Under the pieces are notes generated by a model. It saw nothing but the letters and a program-made list of their open reading frames with translations. It had not been told where the DNA came from and made no database searches. The translations under genes were made by a program, and so were the position numbers. Below are positions 9,818-19,861 of a stretch of DNA of 64,000 nucleotides, in pieces. Numbering within the stretch: position 1 is the stretch's first letter; each line of letters starts with the position of its first letter. Source of the DNA: Pomacea canaliculata (lineage: Eukaryota > Mollusca > Gastropoda > Architaenioglossa > Ampullariidae); the NCBI RefSeq assembly GCF_003073045.1, contig NC_037596.1, forward strand, positions 26,014,392 through 26,078,391, written 5' to 3'.

Positions 9818-12291
9818 CTACTGCCTGGAGCATGGGACATCAGGTTGGAGTTCCCTCTGATATCCATCTGACTCTGATAACCAGCAGTTGCACCAAAACT
9901 TCTTTTGTGAACTTCCGTGAACCACAATCTGTGAGCAACAGAAAAGCAGAAAAACGTGTATATGTATGGTAGATACGCAGGGTTGTCCATGGGACATATT
10001 TTTCTATCCCGTCCCATCCCGTCCCATGGCAATTTATGCCTGTCCCATCCCGTCCCATCCCACGGGACGTTTCCCATGGGATTTCCATGGTATTAACAAT
10101 CCTATGGACAACACTGAAAACCACTTTTCGGCTTTTGTTCTATAATTCCTGCTACTTCACATACAATAGATGATTCAGAGGAAAGATTTAAATCCTTGAT
10201 GAATGAAATAACAGTAAATTTATTTTGCAATATCAAGTATCGACTACCATGGGAAATACAAATGTGTGCTGTCCCATCCCATCCTATCCCATGGGACGTT
10301 TCCCATGGGATTCCCATGGGATTCCCATTCCTATGGACAACACTGTAGATACGAGCTTAGCAACAAATGTGTAATCACCCTCAGAAATCATAAGCAATAA
10401 GACATTTAATGTCTTTAGACACGTTGAGAATTCTCTTTTCTGTATCATTGAGATTTAAATTTGCAAAAAAGTACAAACATGACAAAATTGCATAAAAAAA
10501 CATTTTTCGAATGAATTCTAAGAAATTTTCTTGTAAAGGCTAATACAAAGCATGGAACTTGTTTGTCTTTATCCTAAAGGATGTAGTATTACTAAAGTGA
10601 TACCCAGGTAAAATAACAGTCGGTGTGTCAGGTGCCATTGGAAATATTGTCTGCCTGCTGCCATTAGGTTTAGACAAAGTAGTCTTTAACTGCAAATTCC
10701 TTGGGGACTTCCCGCATGTGTAAGTCTTTGTTAAGAATACATTAAATTTAACAAATGAACTATAAATGTTCATAAATTTTCCAAATTTATTTTATTCTGA
10801 ACGTTAAACAATGTTGTCTGTGGTAATCAGTTGTGATATCTACCGCAGTTACCGTAAATGCTGTGATGTGATTAAAGAAATGTGTTGACACAAATGAAAT
10901 AAATATCGGAGAAATATTGTTGTAATGTTGAGCCATGCCGACTACAACTATGACTTCTATCATCGTACAGTCGTGTCAAAATATTTTGGCCCAATATGGA
11001 AAAATACAGACTGACAGCGTGGCTACCATTAAAGCTCCAGGGCGCAGTCTTAGACATATATATTTATATGTATATATTATCATGGTACTGAAAGCTCAGA
11101 TTGGTTGTGTTCTGTGCCGACATATATACATATGTCAGTCACGCCTGGCAACTGCGAGCCATCATTGGCTACCTGCAGACGGCGTGTTACCATGGTGACA
11201 GCCATGTAGCGGGAGTTTCTTACTGGCCGCTGTATCGTTTCCATCCTGGCTTGAGGCTAGCTGTCAGTGGCCAAGATGGTCAGTACCTACAAGCGCTGGA
11301 ACCACATTTGTCCAACCTTTTGTGCTGTCAGGGATGTTTGTATCGCAACGTATGAATCACATAATTACCAAATTAAATATCATTTACATCTTGGGATCTT
11401 ATTGAAAAAATCATCAATAGAAGCCACTCAGTGGAGAAAGAATACACTACAACAATAACTTCTTACTATTCCTGTAACTGTTGTGTTTTTTCAGGTTAAA
11501 AGAGAACAGTCTTATGACATTTATAAAACATGAACGTGGCACAGTGACCAGATGCTGTGGTGCTATTGACAGCTACAGTAGATAAGTATTTGACCCAAGC
11601 ACAATATGTCAGTTTTTTCTTAGCATTTACTGAATAGAATGGTTTTTAAAGTTATATCTTACCTCTCGGAGATGCCAGTCACGGTTACCGTAGTTACCGG
11701 CATTCCTGACGGTCAGTGAGCACACTTCACCAATGTCGTCCGTTGTAACAAGGAATCTGCCGATCTGATTTCTCTCAAAGTCGTTGAAATAATCGGGTAA
11801 CATTATTTCTGCAGAAGATCCGCGAGATCCATGGAGAGTAAGATAGATGTCGGAGTCTGTTCCCGCGTCTTTTTCGTCAGATGTATGAATTGTAATGTCC
11901 CATATGGCCCCTAGAGAAATAAAACACACCAAGCAATATGCTAAAAGTCCATCTTTCCACTTCGCTCCATTTACTGTTCAAGCGTCTAGCTTCAGACGTT
12001 CTTCTTCTAACATAGAGGATGACATAGACATTGGAGTGTGTAGGCGCATCAGGTATCTTCAATGTATACACAATAAACTTATAACAAAAAACACAATCAA
12101 TTTAAAAATAAGTCTTACATTCATTATCTATCTTTTCTGTTTTTCCCTCACCCCCAATTTTGTTCCTGACAAAAATATTTCTGCTTGTGTACTGTAAGTG
12201 TTTTGTGTTTTCTTAATGTACATCACAACCACCGCTTACCATGGGCACCACAACCTCCAAGAAGCAGGAGCACAAAGACGAAACGCCACAT
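9818..12291 (-). CDS. Small secreted single-domain PLAT/LH2 protein, three exons
   Basis: Exons are 12291-12240, 11910-11663 and 9928-9818; joined they give 411 nt, 136 residues. Exon 1 encodes a signal peptide (MWRFVFVLLLLGGCGA). Exons 2 and 3 encode one PLAT/LH2 beta-sandwich: WDITIHTSDEKDAGTDSDIY, a loop, NDFERNQIGRF, GEVCSLTVRN, then WHLREIVVHG and a Trp/Cys-rich end with WCNCWL before the stop. Splice sites are GTAAGC/TTTCTCTAG and GTAAGA/GCTCACAG, phases 1 and 0. PLAT domains bind lipids or proteins in lipoxygenases, lipases and polycystins; here the domain stands alone behind a signal peptide, so the product is likely extracellular. The last intron contains a hAT MITE. Function in this animal is unknown. 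Confidence 0.88.
9978..10345. mobile_element. hAT MITE with perfect 8-bp TSD, CCCATGGGA-rich core
   Basis: Element of 368 bp starting CAGGGTTGTCCAT and ending ATGGACAACACTG, flanked on both sides by tagatacg (9970-9977 and 10346-10353), the 8-bp target duplication expected of hAT. Its interior is built of repeats of tcccatcccgtcccat and palindromic cccatggga, and a further internal terminal motif (tatggacaacactg) near 10104-10117 suggests a composite or partly doubled element. It lies in the second intron of the PLAT gene. Confidence 0.9.
10354..11662. other. Rest of PLAT intron 2, nothing further recognised
   Basis: Non-coding intron sequence of the PLAT gene. Short ORFs on both strands lack family features. 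Confidence 0.5.
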
Positions 12292-12296
12292 TCCGC

Positions 12297-12303
12297 TGAC
12301 TCA
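12297..12303 (-). promoter_or_regulatory. AP-1-like site just upstream of PLAT start codon
   Basis: A TGAGTCA match on the minus strand six bases before the initiator ATG at 12291. At this distance it is probably in the 5' UTR, so a role in transcription is uncertain. Confidence 0.25.
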
Positions 12304-12384
12304 ACAGCCGCAAGCGACTGTATGTGTAGAAATGTTCTAAAGACAGTTTGTGATTATCGCGCGTCGCTTGCTCGTCGCAAGGTC

Positions 12385-12407
12385 TGACGTCACTGGTACT
12401 GACGTAA
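12385..12407 (-). promoter_or_regulatory. Two CRE/ATF-like sites upstream of PLAT gene
   Basis: A perfect palindromic TGACGTCA (12385-12392) and a TGACGTAA (12400-12407) lie 15 bases apart, about 94-116 bases upstream of the PLAT start codon. Such paired CRE half or full sites are typical of cAMP/stress-responsive promoters. Function is inferred from motif and position only. The following 30 bases contain a G run (about 12418-12429). Confidence 0.45.
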
Positions 12408-12429
12408 GATATGGAGGCGGGGGGGGGGG

Positions 12430-13845
12430 CATTACGTACAAAGAGCGGGTTATCCACAGTTCTAAGGAGACTATGTGTTCAGTGAGGTGGATAGGCTGTG
12501 TTCTACTGAACATTCAGTGTCGCGCTGGACCCTTCGTTTGACTGGAGGATGTATCTAAATGTTTGTGTATGATGGGTTTTTCGGTTGTTTTTTTTTCTCA
12601 GGACATTGACTCTATTCCGGTTTGTTTACTTTGTACTTTTCACCTGAGGAATGATTGGCTTCGCTGCTTACGGCGGGCACGTGGAAGTCTGTGTGATTGC
12701 GATCGACTGTGTCTGCAAGAGAGCGAGTCTTGCGACGCCCGACCGCGGTACGCGACAGTGATCACCAATACATATATACTAATCAGAACAAAGATTTGTT
12801 GCCATGTGACTTTATAAATATTTAAATTGTATTTAAGAACAAAAGCAACGAAACAAACAATAGGTTATAAAAAGAGTTATGGAGATAGAGAGAGACTGAC
12901 CGCACTGTTTAAGCGTATGAAGCTGAAAAGTGTTTTTGATTGCCACGGACGGAAGAGCTAGAGGCAGTTTTACACACCGGTACACACGAATTTTAAGGAT
13001 TTTCAAAAAATTATAAAAAAATAACTAAAAAAGCTAGAAGAATAATTCAAATTGATAATGATAGATCAAAATGTGTACAATTTTAACAATCCTACCTGAA
13101 ACTTGTTTAGAACCCACTTTTATTATTGTAATCCATACAGAATCGGGTAGATGAAATAGAAATTTTTCCTACACGTGGTTACACAGTTGTCACCGTACAA
13201 GAAGTCTAACACAAAGATGACTTATAGGAACACATTTTGATCTTTGAAAAGCAAAAAGAAATGCACACATAATTGTTCTTGTCCATAGAAATTCACAAAT
13301 GATGCCAGAATTCTGAAAATCCGAGGAGCTAGCCCGAATTTCTCATACATCGTCTCGCCATTTTTATTTCAAGAAAAAAGAAAGGTTACTCTGGAAAACT
13401 GACGATAGTTAAGTCAAGACAGAGTACCCTCCCTTTACAAGGGAAATAACTGTGTTCAGAAATGCCCAAACTATCGTAACTAAGCGATTTCTTTACCAAA
13501 AAAAATGCGCTGTAAACGCCAAAAAAAAAAAAAAAAATTAAAAACACGACGGTCCTGTACGCCCGCAACGTGGCAATGGGTATACGCGGGTGCGGGCATA
13601 GGAGACTGCAGGGGTCGTTAGGACTCTGAACAGTGAACACATTGTCAAACGTGGCCAGCAGACAATGTACCTTTTGCGGAAGTTAGTTTTTCAGTCATCC
13701 AAGCAATTTTAGCCCGTTTCTACCAGTCTTTTATTGAGTCTTTTATCCTGTTCGTTTGCTTGCTTGTTTCGTAATCTGTCCATGATAGGAATAGTTTGAA
13801 TAGCATTGTTGACATCTGTTCCAAGATAATTGGTATCAAACAGAG
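12430..13845. other. Intergenic, no gene seen
   Basis: No recognised gene. A moderately CpG-rich patch lies at 12650-12750. An A run of 17 sits at 13520-13536. Confidence 0.45.
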
Positions 13846-14170
13846 AGGGACTTGACTTCCTTCTGTGATCAGCAACTAGTTAGGAAAGCTTCCCGCATTC
13901 TGTCAATACCTGAACATGTGTTAGCCGGGAATTTGTTTTATTCACAGGTAAACGCTATGCAATGCCACCATGCAAAAACAATAGGCATCTTAAATCTTTT
14001 GTGCCATCAGCAGTCCAGCTTCTCCATTGTAGATGAACTGTCAGCGTGTCATGCATGGGAATGTTTTTAATTTTTTTTAATATATATATACTATATATAT
14101 ATTGGAAACAGAGCACACATCCCATTTAAATTGCCCATTGGCACTAATAAAGTTGGTTGTTATTATTATT
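13846..14170 (+). mobile_element. Probable decayed LINE 3' end
   Basis: A plus-strand frame at 13852-14070 has weak likeness to the last part of LINE ORF2 (VRKASRILSIPEHVLAGN followed by a basic, His/Cys-containing tail). After it come a TA tract and cccattggcactaataaagt followed by a TTA/TTG-rich tail at 14140-14172, which looks like a LINE 3' terminus. The protein likeness is from memory of the family and weak. Confidence 0.4.
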
Positions 14171-14177
14171 GTTATTG

Positions 14178-14520
14178 TCACAGCTTCAGACGTTCCTCTC
14201 CTAACATAGAGGATAACATCGTTTGCTCTAGAAATATAAAACACATCAAAAATTTCGTTGTATTCATTATTTATCTTTTTCTAATCTTTTGTATTTTACT
14301 AATCATCTGTTTTATTCTTGAAAAAGATATTTCTGTCTGTGTACTGTAAGTGTTTTTGTGTATTCTCAATGTACATTACAATCACTGTTACCTTGAACAC
14401 CAAAACCTTGAATGAAGCAGAGCAGAAAGACGAGAGGCCACATCCTGTTGCTCCCACTCGACGCCAGCGGCTCCACTTGTGGAAACTTTTTAAAGACAGT
14501 CTGTGATAACGAATACTTAA
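14178..14520 (-). pseudogene. Orphan duplicate of PLAT-gene signal-peptide exon
   Basis: Matches the first exon and adjoining intron of the PLAT gene (11988-12350). On the minus strand 14443-14392 encodes MWPLVFLLCFIQGFGVQ, a signal peptide, and is followed by a good donor (G|GTAACA) after exactly the same 52 nt, same phase 1, as in the intact gene. The homology breaks off inside the intron at about 14178, next to a LINE tail, and no PLAT exon was found between 12.4 and 14.2 kb on this strand. It is therefore a truncated copy, or the first exon of a gene whose other exons I cannot see. Confidence 0.7.
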
Positions 14521-14685
14521 TACAAATTATATTTTCGGTCATGTGACTTTATCAATATTTCCCTTGCCTTTTTAGAGCAAAATCACGCAGATGGTTTGTG
14601 TATAAATTAGAAAGAAAATGAAAAATGTTATTTGCCATATAAAAACATACTCATCCCGGATCATTTTCACATTATGTTCTTTACT

Positions 14686-15600
14686 TTTATGTCATGCGTT
14701 TCCAGCAGTTGTTCTCATCATCAATCATTGTGCACGTACGAAAATATAAACGATGAAGGAATGTGTACTTCTTGAACTTTCGCCTTCTTTTTATATGTCA
14801 TACATCTAGGCCAGGGATGACGAACCTATGGCACGCGAAACGATTTTGTGCGGCAGGCGACGACGCTGATTGATTTTTTTTAAATTTCAAATTATCATAA
14901 GTAATAGCCTTCAATTTTTTCAGACAACTGTAAATAATATTAATTAAAGAAGTGATGTTGAATCATATTTCACATAATTTTTTCATATTACTTTTACTGG
15001 CTCTATCACTTTGTTTCTATAGCGGCGTCATTAAGTAGACCGACTTGGCACGCAGCAATTTTTATTGCTTTGAAATTGAAATAATTGGCACTCGGACTGA
15101 AAAAGGTTCGCCATCCCTGATCTAGGCAAACACTATTTGTACACAAAATTCCCGCTTTTTACTTTCGGAAGCGCTTTCATTTGCACAATAAAAATCTTGC
15201 TGAAATCCAATTATCTTTTAATATTGTTTTGACTTTCAAAACATCTAGGTGTCACTGATACTTTAACACATGTCCATTGCTTCTCAACTCATATCTGACC
15301 TTTACACGTTTCTCCGTTTCAGAGGCCCTGTCTGTTAATATCTCAAAATATATGTTCCTTTTCTTTTTCTTTTATACTTTTATGACATGCATTTCCAGCA
15401 GTTGTTCTCATCATAAACCATTGTGCACGTACGATAATATAAACGATGAAGGAATGTGTATTTCTTGAACTTTCTCCTTCTTTTTATATGTTTTATATAG
15501 GTGTCACGGATACTTTAATACATGTCCATTACTTCTCAACTCTATCTGACCTTTACACGTTTCTCCGTTTCAGAGGCCCTGTCTGTTAACTACAGACTTA
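14686..15600. repeat. Imperfect tandem duplication with MITE in first copy
   Basis: The block containing ccagcagttgttctcatcat, ttgtgcacgtacg and aacgatgaaggaatgtgta at 14700-14800 recurs at about 15390-15480. The block atactttaacacatgtccat with cgtttctccgtttcagaggc at 15255-15335 recurs at about 15510-15590. The second copy is continuous, while the first is split by the MITE at 14812-15119 and about 120 further bases bounded by catctagg motifs. Confidence 0.8.
14812..15119. mobile_element. hAT MITE (308 bp) with perfect 8-bp TSD
   Basis: Terminal inverted repeats CAGGGATGACGAACCT and (inverted) CAGGGATGGCGAACCT, flanked by identical atctaggc at 14804-14811 and 15120-15127. The AT-rich interior has ggcacgc motifs in from both ends. 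No coding capacity. The tandem copy at about 15490 lacks this insert. Confidence 0.93.
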
Positions 15601-16316
15601 CAGACACAAAAAAAGGAGTGTTCTCGCTCATATAAATTCAATTAGACCCAAGTTTTAGTCATTAAAAATAATGATGTTCCACGTCACAAAAGTTATCAAT
15701 ACAATCACCTTGCACTTCTAAATATATGAGTGGAAATTTTCTCTCTACGAATCTGAAGGACAATATTTTTGGTGTCATTCTGCTAAGGACAATGTCAGCC
15801 GTCGATAACTTTTCAATTCTTTTAAAGAAGACTAAAATATAAGCCTTGAAGTAATGTAAATATACAATCATATACAAGAAGTACATCATATTATTTTTGA
15901 AGGATTTGCCAACATCTTTGTTGTAACAGCTTTTATTCGTAACTGGAAAAACATTTAGTTTGGTGAGTTGTACGGTGCCACAGCCCGTTGGAGATGAACA
16001 GAAAAAAAGATTGGTAAGAGGTTCCCCAGAGAAAAGAGAACGAAAGTTGGTTTACTTTTGCAGAGACACTTGCACTTCCATTTATATTTGGCTAATGTAT
16101 ATGTTAGCCGTAAGCTTTCTCCTTTTTTCGCACACATTTTATATGATTATTATAATTATGGTTTCACTACTTAATATTTTCTTTGTCTTAGATTGATAGC
16201 CATTGATTAGATGAATTTTTCTTTCATACACACAAACAAAAATGCAGACAGTGAGTAAAGATGATGTAGGTGGTAGGGCGGTGGTAAGGACGCGTACGTC
16301 GAGCTTTTTCTTGAAT
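15601..16316. other. Intergenic, no gene seen
   Basis: AT-rich, only short ORFs without features. A tRNA-A-box-like string (ggtagggcggtggtaaggac) at 16272-16291 has no matching B box and is not called. Confidence 0.45.
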
Positions 16317-17474
16317 TGGGGTCATAGTGATGATATCACCAACAGAACATCACTGATGTAGAGGTGCAACAGCTTTAGTCTTCACAGTTCATACTTACTT
16401 CTTTTTACTCCATTACTTTGGGAAAGTTTGGCTCTCTATAATTGACAGAAATGTAATGAGATTTAAATCCACAGTTTAACTCTCTGTTATGGCCATCATG
16501 GTTAATAATAAGTAGTTTCGATCATTTTAATTAGTTAACTTGAATGAGTGAACGCTATTCATTGAGAAGTGCATGTGTCCCGAGACAAAATTTAAGTTCA
16601 TTGTAACAAGTTCTGGTCAAAGAAAAGTAACTCTTGTCACCTTACAAATAAAACCACTATAGATTACTTCCCCTGCCTAGTGCATAGTCTTGTTATTGCA
16701 TTTCACATTTGACACAATGTAGAGCTCAAATGTTTTATTAAAAAGTTTGTAAAATTTTAAAATAATAATGTATGCAAAATAAGTTTGAAACAGAGCTTAG
16801 CACAGACCCTATATATATATATTTTTTTCATTTAAAGAATAATTATCCAACGCTTTGTGGTAAGCCTCCTTCAAATACAGGGTTTGCTTTCCTTAGATTT
16901 AAACAACAAATTATTTTTTCAAAAATACAGTTGGACAAGATTTTACAATTAAGTAAAATTTTGACAAGCACACATGTATAGGTTTACACATTTGTTGGTG
17001 TGATGCCCATGTTTTTCAGGTGTAACAGGCTGTTACATACTTTTTTTTATTTTGGAATCTTACAGCTTCATTTGCTTGGCATTTAGATGTTTCTCTCGCA
17101 AGGGGCAACCCACGTTACCACACGGGAGTTGATTACATCCTCACCCGTCTACCCACCATAAAAGATTGCGAGGAGATGAAAGAGCGAACGTTGTAACATA
17201 ATCTAAGGTTTAATTTCTTTCACTTCCCTGGAGTTCTCATTAAAAAAAATCACATTTAGAACTACATCTCTATGCTGACTATGTAGTGTGTTGCCACTGA
17301 TAACAATCCCGACATCCTGCGCTATATCCTCACATTCGTTTCCGGGTCAGTGACCATAATCACACACACCATATTAGTCTAAATGATCCAACTCTTTCAG
17401 TGGAGGAAGATGTTTAAATGAGCTGTTGATACCATAAAAGGAAAACTAATAAAATACATTAAGTGTTAGACCAT
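16317..17474 (+). repeat. Segmental duplication copy 2 (upstream region of GPCR at 17509)
   Basis: Paralogue of 6626-7637, same orientation. It ends about 35 bases before the receptor start codon, so it probably carries the promoter and 5' UTR. Compared with copy 1 it has a 300-base insertion at about 16534-16840 and lacks the 173-bp MITE. Confidence 0.85.
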
Positions 17475-17508
17475 AACTTGTCAAGAACTCTCGTCTATTG
17501 AAGCAAAA

Positions 17509-19239
17509 GTGTACCAAGGACTAATGAATAGCAGGTTACATACAACTGAGAAGGTGGTAGATTCTAGCAATCTTACATACCATATACTCGACCTTTTTCT
17601 GAAAGGAAGTAAGTGGACAGAAGAGATGACAGAAAGAAATGGTTTAACATGGCTGCCTGTAGACATCAACAGGAGTGTAGAAGAAAGATGTAGAGAAATG
17701 TTTACCGGTCTTTGGCCCTCCGTCCTGTTTACTGCAGCAGAGGTTGCTGTAGGTGTTCCAGGAAACCTTCTGGTCTTCTTTGTCTACCTGAAACCTTTAG
17801 GTGCCAGTTCCACCCGGGTGTTCATCCTGGCCATGGCCGTGTGCGACTTGCTGTGTAACATCGTCAGTATGCCGTTGATCATTTTTCATCTGAGATATTT
17901 CTTTAACTCTGTTGATAATCCAACCTGCAAATTCATGCAATTTTCGTGGAGATTTCCAACATTCGTGTCCGTCGGGTTGCTGGTGTGTGTGGCCATTGAT
18001 CGTCATCGTCGCATTTGTTTTCCTTTCAAGACTCAGATGAGGGAGCGCCAAGCGATGATCATAATGCTGGTCACATTAGTTCTTGTTTGTCTGCTTATTT
18101 TGCCTTTTGTGTTTATTTACGGTCAGAATCGAAGGAAATATAACGGGGCTGTTGCATGCGATATTGAAGAAGAAGATGTGCAGTCACCATGGAGAACACT
18201 CACTACCATCTTACTGACATTATTCTTTCTGACAGCACTTACTACTCTTGCAGGATGCTACATCCATATCACTTACAAAGTTCGAGAATTAAAAAGAAAC
18301 AGACAAAGAACTGACATTAGCCAGAAAGATGAAGACAACCGTGACCAGCAACCAAGGATTGACAATCCTTGTTCTGATTCCAGAGAGAAACACTCAACTT
18401 GTGAATCTCAATCAGATGCGAAAAAATGCGATTCAAATATTTCCTCTGATATGAGAGAATGGTCAAGGTGTGCTTCTTTACAGATGCTGGATGCCATTGA
18501 AGAGACTGTTACAACCGAGTACCTTCCTCCCCTTGAAGTGTCATCAGTGTCACCTGTGTCATGGGCTGTAGGAAGCACAGTTGTTGAGTCACAAGCCTCC
18601 AATAACTTGACAGTTGAGAGTACGTCTGGAGACAAGAACACTTTAAGAATGACAAAGAATAATAGAGAGAACTACAAGACACGCAGGAGTCCGAAGAAGC
18701 ATGGATGGCAGAAACAAACAAGATTTTCTAAAACCACACTAATGATGCTAGTGCTCACCTTGACAACTATCGTTAATTTTCTTCCCTCCATCATTATTGA
18801 GTAAGTACACCAGTGTCAACAAAAATGTTATCACAAGATGTTCTTTTTTCTTACATTTGAAATATAAACTGATTCTGAATATTGCATTGTGAGCCCGTTT
18901 CAGAACCGATTTTATATAATTTTTATGTAATATGCAATACTTTAAATTAGCTTATTGGATATATTACAGGTGACTTTAATTTTAGCACAGGGCTTTGCAA
19001 TGAGAGTATAATTGTTTTGTCCATACAGGGTCCAAGAGCTAGACTGCCCAGCTTACATGGATAATCTTGTCAGGCTGAACTTTTGCTTCGTGGCTTACTT
19101 CTTTGCGTATCTCAACAGTGTCATCAATCCCTTCATCTACAGCTTCTGCAATCCAAAGTTTCGCCTGCAGTGTCGGTTGTTTATTCTCAGTCTCTACAAT
19201 CGTATTGCTTCTGGGATAAGATGCTGTTCAGCAAAATAA
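17509..19239 (+). CDS. Rhodopsin-like (class A) GPCR A, two exons
   Basis: Exon 1 is 17509-18800 and exon 2 is 19029-19239; joined 1503 nt, 500 residues. Intron phase 2, GTAAGT/CATACAG. Seven-helix receptor: sites NLT and NRS in a long N-terminus, TM1 from about residue 69 with GNLLVFF, TM2 with AMAVCDLL, Cys in PTCKF before TM3, DRHRR at 164-168 (DRY variant), a Cys in extracellular loop 2, a third intracellular loop of roughly 150 residues rich in Ser, Asp and Glu, TM6 starting FSKTTLMML, TM7 with intact NPFIY and the tail CNPKFRLQCRLF. The N-terminus is about 48 residues longer than in the next two genes; Met40 (17626) is an alternative start giving a more usual length. Ligand unknown; kinship to peptide-receptor-like molluscan GPCRs is inference. 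Confidence 0.9.
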
Positions 19240-19555
19240 GCTGTACTTTATAAATCACCAAAAACACACACGTTGCTGCAACTCATCATGACCACCCAAA
19301 AACTAATCACAATTATGGTCTCATCTTAAAATAAGGAAAGTATTAGTAAATTCCGTTCATTGCTTTGTTTAAAGAAACAATATATTGACTAACGTTTTAT
19401 TTCTAAATTCCAAAAAGTAAACTAAAATTTAAGGGAAATTAAAGTGGTGCAAATAATGTATATAGAAAAAACTGCCAAAGAAAGAAACTGTTTTAATTCA
19501 TGAAAATATATCCAAAGTTTAGACAGGTGACGTGGATTGATTAAAAAAAAAAAAA
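19240..19555. other. Intergenic between GPCR A and B
   Basis: 3' flank of GPCR A. No strong AATAAA close to the stop was seen. No other feature. Confidence 0.4.
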
Positions 19556-19840
19556 AAAGCAGCCGAGAGCATAACTGGAATAACACTCCCTCCAAAATTA
19601 AAGTTCAGAACGCCAGGTCACATGACCCAATAACAGTCGGAGGTTGATGTAAACAACAAAACAGCTTCCTAGTGGGATGCACATGTATCAGAGACGAGAT
19701 ATAAGTGAACGATTAAATTTCCTGTCAACAAATGACTAGACGACCTAATAACAAGTGAGACATTATTTGTGTTCTTGTTTTTCATTTCGTCAGAGAAACT
19801 AACTTTGTAAATTGAAGAGTCGACCAAAAGTTGTTACAAA
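19556..19840 (+). repeat. GPCR B leader/promoter segment, duplicated at 22447-22717
   Basis: Shares gagagcata, acagcttcctag, atttcctgtcaacaaa, ataacaagtga, and gtgttcttgttttt/gtgtcctcgttctt blocks in the same order with 22447-22717. It lies immediately upstream of the receptor B start codon and probably holds its promoter and 5' UTR. Confidence 0.75.
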
Positions 19841-19861
19841 AAGAAGAAAAAAAAAATCAGG

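Noticed and set aside
10540-10773. Minus-strand ORF as extra PLAT-gene exon
   Set aside because: Exon 3 at 9928-9818 completes the domain in frame; this ORF has no PLAT likeness or fitting splice sites.
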